NCBI GenBank assembly: GCA_009760855.2
Contig: WPIO01000050.1
Span: forward strand, 1,852,501-1,914,500
Length of the DNA stretch: 62,000 nucleotides
Source: Cristatella mucedo
Taxonomy: Eukaryota > Bryozoa > Phylactolaemata > Cristatellidae
Direction: 5' to 3'
Position 1 is the first letter of the stretch, and each line of letters opens with the position of its first letter. Of this stretch, positions 46,860-58,686 are shown in pieces. A program made the translations under genes and the position numbers. The notes beneath the pieces are model-generated. The model had not been told where the DNA came from, searched no databases, and saw only the letters and a list, made by a program, of their open reading frames with translations.

Positions 46860-47880
46860 AAAATAAATATAATAAATTTGTCTAGCACCCTCAGAGAACT
46901 TAATCTCTTTCTAGATACTTTACATTTGCTGCGAAGGAAGCATGCTCGCATGCTTAGTGGTTGCATGCTCAATGAAAACTAGCAAAACATGATTAGAGGT
47001 GAAATGCACAGGGCCAGCAAGCTCATATGGTTAATGGTAGCAAGCGAAGTGTCAGTACGCATAAGCACACAAAGAATGAATCACACGGACTCACTAAATG
47101 CTGCGACAAACAGATGTGCTTTTAGTTTTTTTTAATATAGTCGAGTCAGGGAATGTTGTGACGAAAGTTGGAAGGGATTTCAATGCTTCAGGAGCATACG
47201 AACAAAACGCATCATCTCCAAAGCATTTGAGGTTCGTACGAGGCATAGGTATACAATTAGATTCCTAAAGCGGGTGGTACGATGTTAAGCCAGGTGGGGA
47301 AGTAGAACTGACAATTAGGCTGGAGCCAAAGAATGAAGAGACGTAAAAGTGAGTGACAAAATCTTGAAGTCTACGCGGTGTTTGACTAGGAGCCAGTGCA
47401 CGTCGGTGAAAAGTGGTGTGATGTGGAAACTGCAACCTTCATGACAGACAGGCCTAGCTGCAGAATTTTACATCAGCAGTAAGCGCCTGATCGGACAGGA
47501 AGAAGGCAGGAAGACCAGCAATCAGTGAGTCGTCGAAGTCGAGACGGGATGTCACAAATGCATCAACCAATTTAGATATGGTATACCTGTCTAGACAAGC
47601 CTGAATTGTGTCAATGTTATTTAGATGAAAGTAGGCAGATTTGAGTGTGGGACTGCTGTGGTCGGCTAATGAAAGGACACTTTGGAGTAGGACACCTAGA
47701 TTTTGTGCAGGGTTAACGGGAGCTATGTCGGCAGAGCCGATTTTGAGCGCCGACGTTTCCGATGTCAGTATCACACTTGGTTTGCTCATAGCTAGTAAGT
47801 TGGTTTGATCGTAATTCAGTTTAAGAAATTTTGCAGCCATCCATGTGCGGAAATCATCTCTACATGCTGCAAGAGAGTTT
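46860..47880 (-). mobile_element. CR1/L2-type LINE, 3' half with tail (copy E)
   Basis: From 47.84 kb down, the - strand encodes MAAKFLKLNYDQTNLLAMSK, ALKIGSADIAPVNPAQNLGV, FHLNNIDTIQACL and KLVDAFVTSRLDFDDSLIAG, the post-YADD segment of CR1/L2 RT. The 3' UTR ends at about 46870 with AAAGTATCTAGAAAGAGATT, AAGTTCTCTGAGGGTGC and an AT-rich end, so this copy links the coding part to the shared tail. A second subfamily, distinct in sequence from copies A-C. Confidence 0.9.
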
Positions 47881-48389
47881 AAGAATTCGACGTGCCGGAG
47901 GGCTGGAAGGGATCAAAGTAACAATACAACTGAGTGTATTACTATTACAATGTATTACATAATTGTACCCACTGGAGACAAGCGTCAAGCTTCTCAGTAT
48001 AAGGCCTGGGGTACACTTTTGTCGCGAATTGCTGTAACTTATCGTTGATCTTAACTTACTTGCTCTTCACTCCGGTAACAATAACTATTAGAAAAGTAAT
48101 GGTTAATGTTTTCCTTTAAACGGCCATACAGTATTGGAAATGAAAATTAGGTTGCATTCAATAGAAATCGGGAAATACATTTTAGCGCCTTACCCACTGT
48201 TTCATTGAGTGCTATACCCAAGTACCCTGGCCAAGGCATTTAGGAGAGATGCTACCTACGTGAAAAAAAGAAATTCTCGCGTCTAGCTTTAGTGCAGAAT
48301 AGGTGAGGATAGGCGTGTCTTCGAGCGTAGTGTGACACGGTCGTGCAATTGGAGCGAGTGCTTTCGGAATTGTTTTCACTTGAGAGAAT
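47881..48389. other. No recognised feature
   Basis: Unique AT-leaning sequence, no gene recognised. Confidence 0.5.
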
Positions 48390-48470
48390 AATAATAATAA
48401 TAATAATAATAATGCATATGATGAAGCGCCGTCAGAGAATTCAACTCTTTCGAGACACTTTTCGGGTATT
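48390..48470 (-). mobile_element. Solo LINE/SINE tail with (AAT)n
   Basis: An (ATA)n run, then GATGAAGCGCCGTCAGAGAA and TTCAACTCTTTCGAGACACT: the inverted shared tail with its trinucleotide end expanded. Confidence 0.7.
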
Positions 48471-48499
48471 ATGGTTATGTCTCGAGCAATCTTCACATC

Positions 48500-48775
48500 G
48501 TTTTAACACCGAGCCTCTAATTTGTATACTCCGAAAGCCTGGAGCTCACTTTCCACAGCCGTCGCTAAATTACCTGAATTGACCTTAAAAGGAGAAGCTA
48601 AAAAGCTCAAATATTTTCCTTACAGAATTCTCTGGGCTTGCATGATTTATCCTTTGCCTGCTAACGCGTGCCGACAGTGTGCATATTATCACTCACAATT
48701 TGACCAGCTACCTTTTCAGTGCATGTAAACTGCCTAGAAACAGATTCAGCTCTCTTGCTGTGCAGTAGTGAAACG
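48500..48775 (+). mobile_element. LINE 3' end, + orientation
   Basis: CCGAAAGCCTGGAGCTCACT corresponds to the PxxWNSL part of the LINE C-terminus, followed by decayed 3' UTR and the tail ATGTAAACTGCCTAGAAACA near 48725. Confidence 0.7.
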
Positions 48776-49262
48776 GATGTACGCCCAAGCTGTTAAACTA
48801 TGAAATGCCCAAAATCATTAGACGTTACGGAATTAAATGATTTGGATAAGTATACCTCATAATGTGTGCTTAGGCAGAATGAAAAGGCCACTCGCCCGAT
48901 GGTGAGTCGGCGGTATATTGGGCTGCAAAGCAGTTAGTAATGCCTTCTGGCTGGTGCTGAACAGGTGTGGCTCTGCGTAGCTCTACGTGGCTATCGAGCA
49001 GACTGCTCTGAGTTGATGCCGCGGACTTTTTCTTTTGAGATACACGCACTATTTGCTGCTCCCATGCTCCGCTATGGTGTCCATAGCGCTCGCTGTCATC
49101 GTGCCGTCAGCGAAACGCTAGCCGTGCTTCGAGGCCCAATCTCTGCCAGTACCTGATGCGAGCCTCTGAAAAAAACTAGCGCTCATCAATTGTGCTGCGA
49201 TCGTGGCCCTGGACTTCAATATAGAAGCCGATGCAACTGTTTTAAAAAGTACGTGGTGCTTT

Positions 49263-49390
49263 ATAATAATAATAACACATTTGTATAGCGACCTTAGAGA
49301 ACCGAATCTCTGTCTAGGCAGATGTTGCACATAAAGCATTACCGAATGTTTGGTGGTAACATCCGCAAGTAGCTGGCTTAGTGTAAGCAG
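49263..49390 (-). mobile_element. LINE 3' tail fragment
   Basis: TAATAATAATAACACATTTG, ACCTTAGAGAACCGAATCTC and TGTCTAGGCAGATGTTGCAC: the inverted shared tail plus some 3' UTR. Confidence 0.78.
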
Positions 49391-51249
49391 GTACATGCAC
49401 ACGAATGATCATATTCGTACCTACGAGGTAATGGCAGAGGTGTGCGAGCAAGGTGTTTAATTACTCACACCTTACTTTACTGATCGTGCATTCGCACACG
49501 CTGGGAGCCCTTATCGACATTCGCCGCAGCGTCTCGACGTCGGTCTTGCATTGAATGCTACATTTCTTCCAAAAACGTAGTTAAACCTGAGCGAAATGTT
49601 GTGCAGTGGTTTACCTTATTAATTTGGTTCTCTTTAAAGAGGCTCTTATTAAATCTGCCTGTAGTGGTGTTGCTAGTTATCGAATAGCAATGGTGCTCCT
49701 AGATACTGTGAGCCCGCGGATGAACTAAACAGATGTGCAAAAGTATTAGGCTCCCATTTTGGTACCCTCTGATTCAGTGCCCGGGTATATGTGTCCAGCT
49801 GCCCCCTTTGGTACGCCATTTGTGCATAGTCTGCTCAAACCTCGGACTGCTCGTTAGATATCTTCCCGGGCTGGACGTCTACATCCACACTTCCTCCTAT
49901 GAGAAAGTGATCCGGTTTGTGAAGGAAAAAACACATCGACAACGTAAAGACGCACTTTCTAGTTTACGGCTCGCGAGCGTAGTTGCGTTACCACCGTATG
50001 GCGACGTCAAGCACGACAGCGTCTGGAATCTTGTAAGACCGAGCATTTCCGGTTTTGATAGGCAGCCTGTGGTCAGAATGAACAAGGTGTGTGCTAATTT
50101 TAGCAGCAAATGCGAGAGCCGGAGACCCCAGCACTCAGTGGTGGCCACGGGCTGCAGTTGTGAAGACCAACTAGCGATCGGCAGCCCGTAGTAAAACCGG
50201 TGCGATACTAAGGAGTGTCTTCCGCTAGAGTACTCCAGTTTACGCGGGCGGCGGAATACACTTACCGTATTCTTCCTTACGAAACGATTAAATCAAAGAA
50301 GCGCTGCCGAGGATGCAACAGAGGGGGAACCGTTTATTCTGTGATGCCATTGGGGACAATGTTGATACTATCTCAGCTCTCAAGAAGGGTTAGAATTATA
50401 CTGCCACTCATTACTGCAGCCAGCGAAGTTCTGCTACTTGGCAGCAAATCGGATCCTCGACGTTTTTGGTCGGACTTTCGGTCCCCTTGGGCGTCCTTGG
50501 CGGCTCATGTTACGAGCCGATGTAGCGGCTCCTGCATTGAAGCTTTCGCTCAAAACGACGCACTGTAGCTGGCGACAGATTCTACCACGGCGCGATGGCG
50601 AATGGTGGCGAGAGTGATGCCTCAAAGCTCGGCTATCCAATCTAAGAGGCGACAGGGCAACTGAATGATAATGGTGTGAGAGCTCGTGCAGCCATCCTAT
50701 ACGATAAATTACGATGCACCTGGCTCCAAAACATAGTTACAAGAAAGTCTTCTTAATTTGAAGCCGGTAGCACTTAGGTCGGACAGAGCCGGAAGAACGG
50801 GCAGGATAGAAGAATCGGCTCAGTGAGTGCTTGCCGATCGGTCGTCTGGCGCTGTAAAAGCAGGAACAACCAGTTATCCAACCCGAAAGATAGGCGCTGG
50901 AGCCCGAACGGCTGGCATCGATGGGTGGAAGAAAGGGTGTAGTTACGATCAGCCGGGGATCGGCCAGCGAGGGGGCAGGGCCCTATCGGCTTTCGCTGGT
51001 GGGATTACTCGGCTGGTGCAACGCAGAAATGAACGAAGACCAGCTTCTGATTTTAGTTGGCAGGACACCTGACTCTCCGTCACACGCCAACATACTATGT
51101 CATTGTTAACCAGGCTTGCAGTGTAACTGAAAGCGACACCAAGCGGCCCCTCGTAAGCGCTTCTATTCGGCTTCTAGCGGGCTAAATCTTCGTAGTTCTG
51201 TTCGCCGACCGTCCCGTCGATGAGATGAGTGGCGTTAATGCAATAAGTA
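49391..51249. other. No recognised gene
   Basis: The 152-codon + frame at 49733-50191 and the 117-codon frame at 50215-50568 have no domain I recognise and no clear splice context. Their coding status is unknown. Confidence 0.45.
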
Positions 51250-51357
51250 TTACTTAATAATGACTACGTAATACATAATTAATTGTTAATAATTAATGAA
51301 TAAAATTAATTATTAATTATTAATACTTAATTATTGCCATTGCCTTAATGGCAATAC
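51250..51357. repeat. AT-rich inverted repeats
   Basis: Alternating TTAAT/ATTAA blocks with partner arms (ATAAGTATTACTTAATAAT versus ATTAATACTTAATTATTG), followed by a small perfect hairpin ATTGCCAT/ATGGCAAT with a 7-base loop at about 51335-51357. It could be a degraded MITE, but no target duplication is evident. Confidence 0.6.
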
Positions 51358-51444
51358 AGAAAGAATCATGGAGCCTCGTTTTCTGCTGCAATTCTTTAGC
51401 TCTACATTTGCTTAAAATTTGCGTCTACTAGCACCCAGCTAGAG

Positions 51445-51447
<3 letters not shown>

Positions 51448-51495
<48 letters not shown>

Positions 51496-51540
51496 TCTTC
51501 TCCTCCTCCTCCTCCTCTCCCCTCTCTCTTTCTCTCTCAA
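51448..51540. repeat. (CT)n and CCT microsatellite
   Basis: About 45 bases of CT, then TCCTCCTCCTCC units and further CT variants. Confidence 0.95.
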
Positions 51541-52820
51541 GCTCGTTAGTACTCGGAGCTCCGGTTTTAATTAGAGTTTTAGGCTTGAGGAAACTTTGAG
51601 AGAGTAGTGGTGCCTCGCTCGTTAACTCATTTTAGTATTTTCTTTATTTTTCCTGCGATGGTCTTGCTTCCTACTTAACTCGAGTCTTTGGTGTTTCGTG
51701 GATGGCGCGGGGCGATTTTAATCAATAGTGTTTTAATCAGTTTTTACGTAAAACACGACCACCTGGATCCTGCCCAACTCCGGTTCTATTAAAGTCGTCG
51801 GATTTCTCACATGGCCAATTTTAGCGGCAACGGGCGGTCGGATCGGGCCATCAAACTTTTCAGCACGGCACCGTCTGAGCTAAACTTCTCGACGATGGGA
51901 TTTATTCATTCAAGTAATAAGAAATAGGCTGACGCCACAGACCGTCGAAAAGCTCGCGTTTTTTTATCAACTCGAACGTCGCCGCATTCTACGACTATCC
52001 GGTGCCCGACGGCGATAGACTCAGCCAGCGAATTCGGCTCTACTTCTTCGGCCAAGACTCAGGCAGGACTTTGCAAGTGACCGGATAGGCACAGTGCAGG
52101 CAACGCCTACTGAATGGCGAGCGAATCGACTGGTGAAACCACCGATGCGTTCCACGCGAGTCCCTGTTTGTGGGACGCACTGAGCTCGGGATTCAAAAAT
52201 CAGATTTCAAGGCGGCGAGCGACAAAGTATATAGCGGACAGGTTTCACACTGCAGGTAATTGCGTCAGCGAAGCGCGGCCGTAGAGAAACGCTGCGGCTA
52301 TCCCATGAACGCTCATCAGGCGGATTGAGTAGGATGCAAGACTGGGAAGAAGACCGCCGTCTAAACCTCCTACAAAAAGGAAGACCGAAGTAAGAATCGA
52401 GTAGGTAGTAAGCACGTAGGAAGTAATAGTCACCGTAGACTAGGCCTCCCTCTGCCTCACTATTACCACCTCACACAAGGACTAGTACCCAAACGTACCG
52501 GAAGCAGCAGCTACGTCCTCGACCTTACCCCCTCAGTTCTCGCGCTTCCCGTAGTTATTTTTAAATGCGTGTCCGACTGCCAATCCGGCAGTCGTTTGCA
52601 GCGACGCATTCTATTGGGCCCCGACGTATCCTCGCGGCAGCGATCGGATCGTAACGCCAGCAGCGAACTGTTTTTGTGTGGTTTCCTTCTGAATCAATGC
52701 GACGGCGACAGCCGACCGACGCGATATTAGGTGACGGCCGGCGGTCAGCGAGAGCGCTGGCCGGAGTGCGCGACTCGCGTCGGACTTGTCGCTTGCTCGC
52801 ACGGCACACGTCGGAGTAAG
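51541..52820 (+). other. Upstream region and putative promoter of the 52.8-kb gene
   Basis: The first kilobase is unremarkable. A short + frame near 51966-52086 reads AAFYDYPVPDGDRL but lacks a splice acceptor, so I did not call it. From about 52560 CpG density rises sharply, as in the acetylcholinesterase island, marking a likely promoter and 5' UTR for the exon starting at 52821. Confidence 0.45.
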
Positions 52821-53691
52821 ATGGACGACAAGAAGTCGGAGAATTTTGCCAAAGCGCTCCTGAAGAGCCTGTCGGTAAAAGGCCCTTTCTCGGCAGTGCC
52901 CTTCGCCTCTCTCCCGCCGTCGTCTGCGAACGAGCGCCTTCCGGGCGAGGCGGGCGCCGCGACTGCGGGCCGCTCGCGCGCCAAAGCGTTCAGGTTCAAT
53001 CCGTATGGACGAGAGGCCCGCCGCAGAGTCGGCGGCGCGGTTGTCGCTCCGCCAACCGCTCCTGCCACTTTGCCCGACGCGCACCGTCAGGCGACAAGGC
53101 CGCCGTACGGGGCGCTGCCTTGCGCCGCCGCCGCCGGTCGTCTTTCGCCGTCGACGCTTGCGGCGGCGCCTGGGCCACCTCTCGATGGCTTCGCGGCCGG
53201 CCCGGTCGCACCGCTGCCGAAGGCGTCCGCCCAGTCAGTGTCCGCTGCCGCCGATGTCGACTCGCTCGGCCTTCGACCCGAGGTCGAGCTAGCGACGCCC
53301 GTGGCGTTCGCGGCGACCTCGTCGTCCGAGGCGCGCGAGCGAGCGAGCGGCTCGGCCGTGCGCCGAGCGGCCGCGAGCGACGGCGACGCCACCGCAATCG
53401 CTACTTCTCCGTCGCCAGCCTCTGCATCGGAAGCCGGCTGCTGTACGATGCTCAGCGCCGCGGCCGCCGAGAGGGGTTTTGTTGGCGGCAGCGGCTACTG
53501 CAGCAGCAGTGTAACTTCGCGCACCGGTAGCCATCGCCGGATCGGCGCCGCGGCCGGCTCTGCGCTGGTGAAGTGGCTGAAATCGTCATTCCGTGGTAAC
53601 AAGGCCGAGGCGGCATGCCTTCGAGCTCCCCTGCGAGACATACAGAACTTGCCAGCAGCAGCAGCAGCAGAGGTCGTAGGAGAATGCACAG
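52821..53691 (+). CDS. First coding exon of an unidentified gene
   Basis: 871 nt: ATG at 52821 with good context (A at -3, G at +4), 290 codons, leaving in phase 1 at a strong GTGAGC donor (53692). The N-terminus MDDKKSENFAKALLKSLSVK is lysine-rich and may be helical. Residues about 40-250 are low-complexity Ala/Ser/Pro/Gly, likely disordered. The C-terminal part, ALVKWLKSSFRGNKAEAACL then APLRDIQNLP and a short CAG-encoded Ala run, looks conserved in character. The frame is the only one joining in phase with a downstream exon. I do not recognise the family. It resembles a disordered N-terminal exon of a regulatory protein. Some frame content could reflect GC composition. Confidence 0.68.
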
Positions 53692-54209
53692 GTGAGCGCA
53701 CATGCCGAACGCTCGCGAGTGGGAGCCTGTGATTTCTTTTCGATACCAAGTGTGCGAATGTGCCAGTCCTAACCTTTTTGGCTGACCTGCAGGTACACTA
53801 AAGAGTTGGTCGATACTCACCTTTTGCAAGAGCAGTGCTCACAAGTTCGTAACAAATTTTGCTAACAGACGTTAGCAATTTCATATGCCAAGTATGAGTA
53901 ATAAAGGCCAGGATGGCAAGAGACTGTTGGTTGCAGCAGCATTAGAAACGTAATTACATCCTTCTGATGCTTTGCATTACTTCCGGGGTTGAGGTAAAAA
54001 TCCTATAGGAACGAGTCCCATATGTCGTGTGCAATAGACAAGGTAGGAAGGAGTGTAATAGGAAAGAGAACCCATGCTTGCATTTTCCTACTTCACCGGG
54101 CCACTTTCAGTTTAGTCCTTTTTGGTTTCATATATATAGCTTTACCTATTAGATCTACCAATCAAACAATACACAGACTTCAAGATTCTGTCACTCACTT
54201 TTAGGTCAC

Positions 54210-54700
54210 TTCATTCTTTGGCTCCAGCCTAGTTGTCAGATTTACTTCCCCACCAGGCTAAGCATCGTACCACCCACTTTTCGGAATCTAATCGTTTACC
54301 TATACCTCATTCAAACCTCGTCTTTTCAAGACCATGCCTTTAGCTCGTATGCTCCCAAAGCCTGGAACTCACTCCCGACTTGCATCATGGCATCTCCTGA
54401 CTTGACCTCATTAAAAAACTTAAAACACATCTAGTCATCACAGCATTCAGTGGGTCCATGTGATTCGTTCTTTATGTGCTTATGAGTGGTGGCACTGTAC
54501 ATGCTGCCACTAACCATACTTGCATGCTGACCCTGTGCATGTCACTCCTGACCATCTTATTCTTGTTGCTTATCGAGCATGCTACCGCTAACCATTCGAT
54601 CATGCTTCCTTTGCAGCACATCAAAATTTTTTTTTAACAAGAAATAGATTGAGTTCTCTGAGGGCACTCTATCAAATGTATCATTATGGTTTTTATTGTG
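54210..54700 (+). mobile_element. LINE 3' end, + orientation
   Basis: Resembles the complement of copy E's 3' part: TTGGCTCCAGCCTAGTTGTC, CCACCAGGCTAAGCATCGTA, CTCCCAAAGCCTGGAACTCA. It ends in AAGAAATAGATTGAGTTCTC and TGAGGGC. 5'-truncated. Confidence 0.85.
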
Positions 54701-55293
54701 ATTATCATTGCCCTATCGTTCTTTCTGCAACCGGTACAAAACCGCAAGTCTACCTGAAGTTTTAAAAAAAATTACGTGGTCTGGTTGGAAAAAGATAATG
54801 AGGCTTCCACAACCATGAGATTTGGTCTGCCATAGAGCCGATCTGATTTCACTGTATCAGCTTCCTGACTGGCTTGTAAATGCCTGTTATTGTGGTCGTG
54901 CACAGGTGCGCGCACACACACTCGCACAAACAAAGACACACACCTAAGCTTATGTGCACAGGCATGCATACAATTAATTAGCCTGCAATGCAGTGAAGCC
55001 TCTGGTGGTATACGCAGTCGACAAACAGTGCCATGGACATTGTCCAATAGCCCCGAGATCCACCTCAGAATGAAGCAGGCCTGGGTCTGAGTAGTTTATG
55101 CAGTGCACTCGAGCTGCAGCTGAGTCTGTGGCACAGTGCAGCAGGCAGCCTTGCTTGTTCGCTCGGCTGCAGCACTGCCCTGCTAAAATAGCGATCTGCG
55201 GATTCAGAAGCCTTGTTCATGTTCATGTTGCGGGCAAAAGAGTCTCGGCAACTGCCGTAACGGGTCTTAACCAATATGCAAGCTGCTTGTCCT

Positions 55294-55392
55294 TCACGAC
55301 CTCAAGGCCTCGGGCTCAAGTCTTGCTGCGGCAGCGCTTGCAGTGGGGAATCAGACTTTTCAGCTGCTATATAAATGCTGCTAAATCAGCTG
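55294..55392 (+). mobile_element. Diverged SINE family 2 remnant
   Basis: CTTCACGACCTCAAGGCCTC, GGGCTCAAGTCTTGCTGCGG and GCTGCTATATAAATGCTGCT keep the order of family 2 segments, with many changes and a deletion in the middle. Confidence 0.55.
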
Positions 55393-55700
55393 TCCTTGTT
55401 ATCCCTCTTGCAATGGGCAATACTGGATTGCCTGCTGCAGGATTTTAACCCACCACCAAAGGTCGCAAAGTATGAGGAACAGCTTCCTGGCATGCCTGCT
55501 GTTTTTTTAGTCCACCAGATTCTGCTGCGGGAAAACCATTCCTTTGCATTCATGATCAGTTCTATAGGGTATCTGGGCGGGCGGTCGGTGTTCAAGCTCT
55601 GGCTCAGCTGCCCTATCTTCAAGTAATCCCATTCCATTTGGCATACTGCTTTCCCACCCGCTTTTGCTCCACAGTGACACGTATTGTTAAAAGTTAAAGA

Positions 55701-55862
55701 TTAGCTGATTCAAAAGCTCCCATTTATATAGCTGCAGAGGAGCCCGAACGTGTATCACCACCGATTGCATTATACTTTAAAGGATCGCCCACTGCAGGAC
55801 TTGAACGTGCGACCTAAGTCGGGAACAGCAAGCACCTTACCCCTGGGCTAAGACGCAGGAAC
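55701..55862 (-). mobile_element. Diverged SINE family 2 copy
   Basis: TTAGCTGATTCAAAAGCTCC, AGGATCGCCCACTGCAGGAC and AGCACCTTACCCCTGGGCTA give the inverted family layout. The head has a slightly different A-box side from the others, possibly a subfamily. Confidence 0.72.
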
Positions 55863-55969
55863 CATTTTAGTGCATTTGCTGATAATTTTCTGTGTAGATC
55901 TGCCACTGGTCCCAGGTTAGATTCTTTAAGTCTGTAGTTGTACAGTATTTGCTTTTGTTAACTCTGGGG

Positions 55970-56227
55970 AATAATAATAATAATTAGGCATTTATGTAGC
56001 ACCTTAACAGAACTAAACCTTTTTCTAGGCACTTTACGTGTGCCGAAAAGGAAGCATGACACTTTGGTAGTGATAACATGCACAGTGTCAACATGTTTGA
56101 TTGCATAAAGATTAAATCAGATGGACCCAGCAAATGCAGTGAGGAAATGGTGTGTTTCAGCCTAGTTTAAATATCGTCAGTTTCTAGCTGTTTTTGAATA
56201 ATTGAGTCAGGAGGTGTCGTGATGTTT
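55970..56227 (-). mobile_element. LINE 3' UTR and tail fragment
   Basis: The inverted tail (TAGCACCTTAACAGAACTAA, TTTCTAGGCACTTTACGTGT) is followed by 3' UTR similar to copy E, up to TAATTGAGTCAGGAGGTGTC. Confidence 0.8.
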
Positions 56228-56235
56228 GCTCTCTC

Positions 56236-56276
<41 letters not shown>
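56228..56276. repeat. (CT)n microsatellite
   Basis: About 48 bases of CT with one CC interruption. Confidence 0.95.
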
Positions 56277-56279
<3 letters not shown>

Positions 56280-57187
56280 TGCTGTTATATCTTAACAGCA
56301 TATGCACAGAATCACCAGAGACGAGCAGTAGAGCAACGACTTGCACTGAACGTGCAGCTACTGATACTACCGTAGCTTTTAACATGTTTGTGAGGCTGTT
56401 CTAAAGGCACTAACTCCTACTTAGCAGACGAGCAGAGATCTGGCTACCTTGTAGATGGCTGGGAGCCAAGCAAGCAAGCAACTGAAGCCGTAGAGCAAAA
56501 GATCAAGTGTGAACGGCAAAGCCCTGGACAAGCAAAAGAAAGGACAAAGGTGGTCGGCACATTGCTTTTACTTTAGGCCCAACAACCAGCACCTCTAGTA
56601 GACAAGAGCTGCTGGGCATACACTAGGCCAGCATTGTTCTGTCCCCAAGGAAGCGAATAGGATAGAAGGCGACCAGGAGTGTAGGCATGTGCATTATCGA
56701 CTAATGCTAATCTGGTTGCCTCAACCAGCCTGCTGGCGTTGTAGGCAAACACATAATTGCAAGAACTGCATGCTCGAACAAATGGCTCAAAGTAATAACA
56801 ACACAGCTGTAAGGTCCTACGCCAGGAAATGGGGTGGTAATAGGCCAGAACCTAGTTCCCTAGCAGCTGATTTAGTTGCTACACCTGCCTCTACCCTCAA
56901 AAGCTTTAAATGCAGTTATGCTACTGTTATAGTGCTGACTGACTGCTGCCAAGTGGCACACACTGCTCAGCCGATCGACAAATCTGCAGGTGCCATGAAG
57001 TTTTCCAGACCAACTGTATGGTGTTTGGTTAGTACCAGTTACCATTAGAGCAGGTGTCCTCAATGCCCACCCATCTTAGTGAGTCGAACAAACTCGTGTT
57101 TACACACGTTAAACATTAGTAGGGCATATATGCATACGTTGTGGTTTGCATGAGTGCAAATGTGCATATGCCCTAGAGAGTAGTGTG

Positions 57188-57189
<2 letters not shown>

Positions 57190-57239
<50 letters not shown>

Positions 57240-57246
57240 CGTGTGT
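57190..57246. repeat. (GT)n microsatellite
   Basis: About 48 bases of pure GT, then variant units. Confidence 0.96.
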
Positions 57247-57639
57247 ATTCGTGTGTGCAAGCATTGGCGACATCTGTATTGTGACCTACTGCACTTCTGT
57301 TTTGTACTTAGATAAAAGAACTACAGCCAAACTACTTTACTTGTATGCGATATTGTGAGCGGATTATTTCAGCTCCTTTTTATTCAGGAACTCTGGCCTA
57401 TAGCCTTATTTGTCTGCTGCTGATGCGAAACTCAGCAGCTTATCTGGTCTGTCCTCGACAGGGTAGCTGCCACATCTCACCACTTCGAATCGATTTCAAG
57501 ATTTTCTGTCTTGCTTGCAGGTCATTTTTGTTGCACCAGCCTACCTATTCGACCTCCTCACTACTTGAGTGTGCTGACGAATTCCATTTGCTCCTCAGCA
57601 TCTAGTCACCTGTCCCTCGCTATAAATTGAAATTGTTTG

Positions 57640-58010
57640 CTAATCTAGCCTTAAGCTAATATGCGAAAAACGTCTGGAAATTGCTGCCTGCTCCTGTCAC
57701 TACCTGAAATGACCTTGCATCTTTTAATTCAGCTAAAGATGCACCTGTTTCGGTTAGCTTTCTGTTCATCCAAATGAACCTGCTTTTTTTGCTTGTGTGT
57801 AGCTTTTGTGTATATCTATGAATGACACCGAGTGGATATTTTTGGCTTAAGATTTTACTAACCGATGGCCGTGAGTGCCTTCATGCTTGCTTTAGCATGC
57901 TAGCTTAATACGTGTTTTCTTTTGCATGTTTGATACACAATTGTTAATGATTCTCTTGCACCTAGTTTTAATCGCCTAGATAGAGATTGAGTTCTCTGAG
58001 AGTGTTGTGC
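57640..58010 (+). mobile_element. Decayed LINE 3' end with tail
   Basis: Ends in TTAATCGCCTAGATAGAGAT and TGAGTTCTCTGAGAGTG, the forward shared tail. Upstream blocks (CTGAAATGACCTTGCATC, AAGATGCACCTGTTTCGG) are compatible with a heavily mutated LINE C-terminal region. Confidence 0.6.
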
Positions 58011-58420
58011 AGACGAGCTTAGTTGTATTCTTCTTGGGATGTTTAGTATGTGCCGTGCTTGTTTTCAACTGGTTGTGGAGAAGCATGCTTGCACATTAAC
58101 GTTGCTATGCATGTTCATTGTTGCCTGTGTTTGGACCGACTTGGCTCATTTACCCACTCTGTGCTTCTTCGGCAAGCTTGCAATGTAGATTTCTGCTGCC
58201 AGTGTTGATATGACGTGGCTTTGCAACCTTTTGATGTGCTACCACTTAACTTGCTTTCTGCCATATTTTTTTGACATATCTTGCCTGAACGAAGGCCAAA
58301 CAGCTCGATAGCTGCATGTGCTGTTACAGCCAAAGCCAGCTTGATCTTTTTCTAGCATCGCTGGTGCTAAATTTTTGCCGTGCGACAAGATTATATGCAT
58401 CTAAACATTTTACTGTGCAG

Positions 58421-58686
58421 GATCAACGGATGTAAAAGTTCCGCTAACATCCGAGAGTCAGCAGTGTGATGGAAGCCCTTTGTTGCTGTCGACATTTCCT
58501 CAGTGTAATGTCGCTGCTGTTGCAACCGATGGGCGATACCGCAACTCGACTTGCTCGGATGACCTGTGTAGCAGCTCTGTCAGTGACAGCATTGTGACTA
58601 GCTGTGCAAGCCTTGCTCAACCTCCTAGTGGTGTCGATGTTACAGTGGTGTGCAGTCCCTGCGAGGAACCGCGAGTGCAGCATCAG
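58421..58686 (+). CDS. Second exon of the unidentified gene
   Basis: 266 nt between a TACTGTGCAG acceptor and a CAG/GTCAGT donor. It enters in phase 1, exactly as the 52821-53691 exon leaves, and exits in phase 0. The 88 full codons are open and unlike random sequence: DVKVPLTSESQQCDGSP, then CSDDLCSSSVSDSIVTSCAS and VTVVCSPCEEPRVQHQ. It is serine- and cysteine-rich, with no domain I can name. The matching phase and two good splice sites are the main evidence. Alternative: an isolated open stretch flanked by chance splice-like sites. Confidence 0.65.

Larger units (their letters stand above)
53692..58420 (+). other. First intron of the unidentified gene
   Basis: 4.7 kb from GTGAGC to TACTGTGCAG. 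It holds LINE and SINE pieces and CT and GT microsatellites (listed separately). Frames such as 56689-57048 show no domain. Confidence 0.65.

Noticed and set aside
49733-50191. 152-codon + frame
   Set aside because: Amino acid pattern not recognisable and no neighbouring exons in phase; noted as unassigned rather than called.
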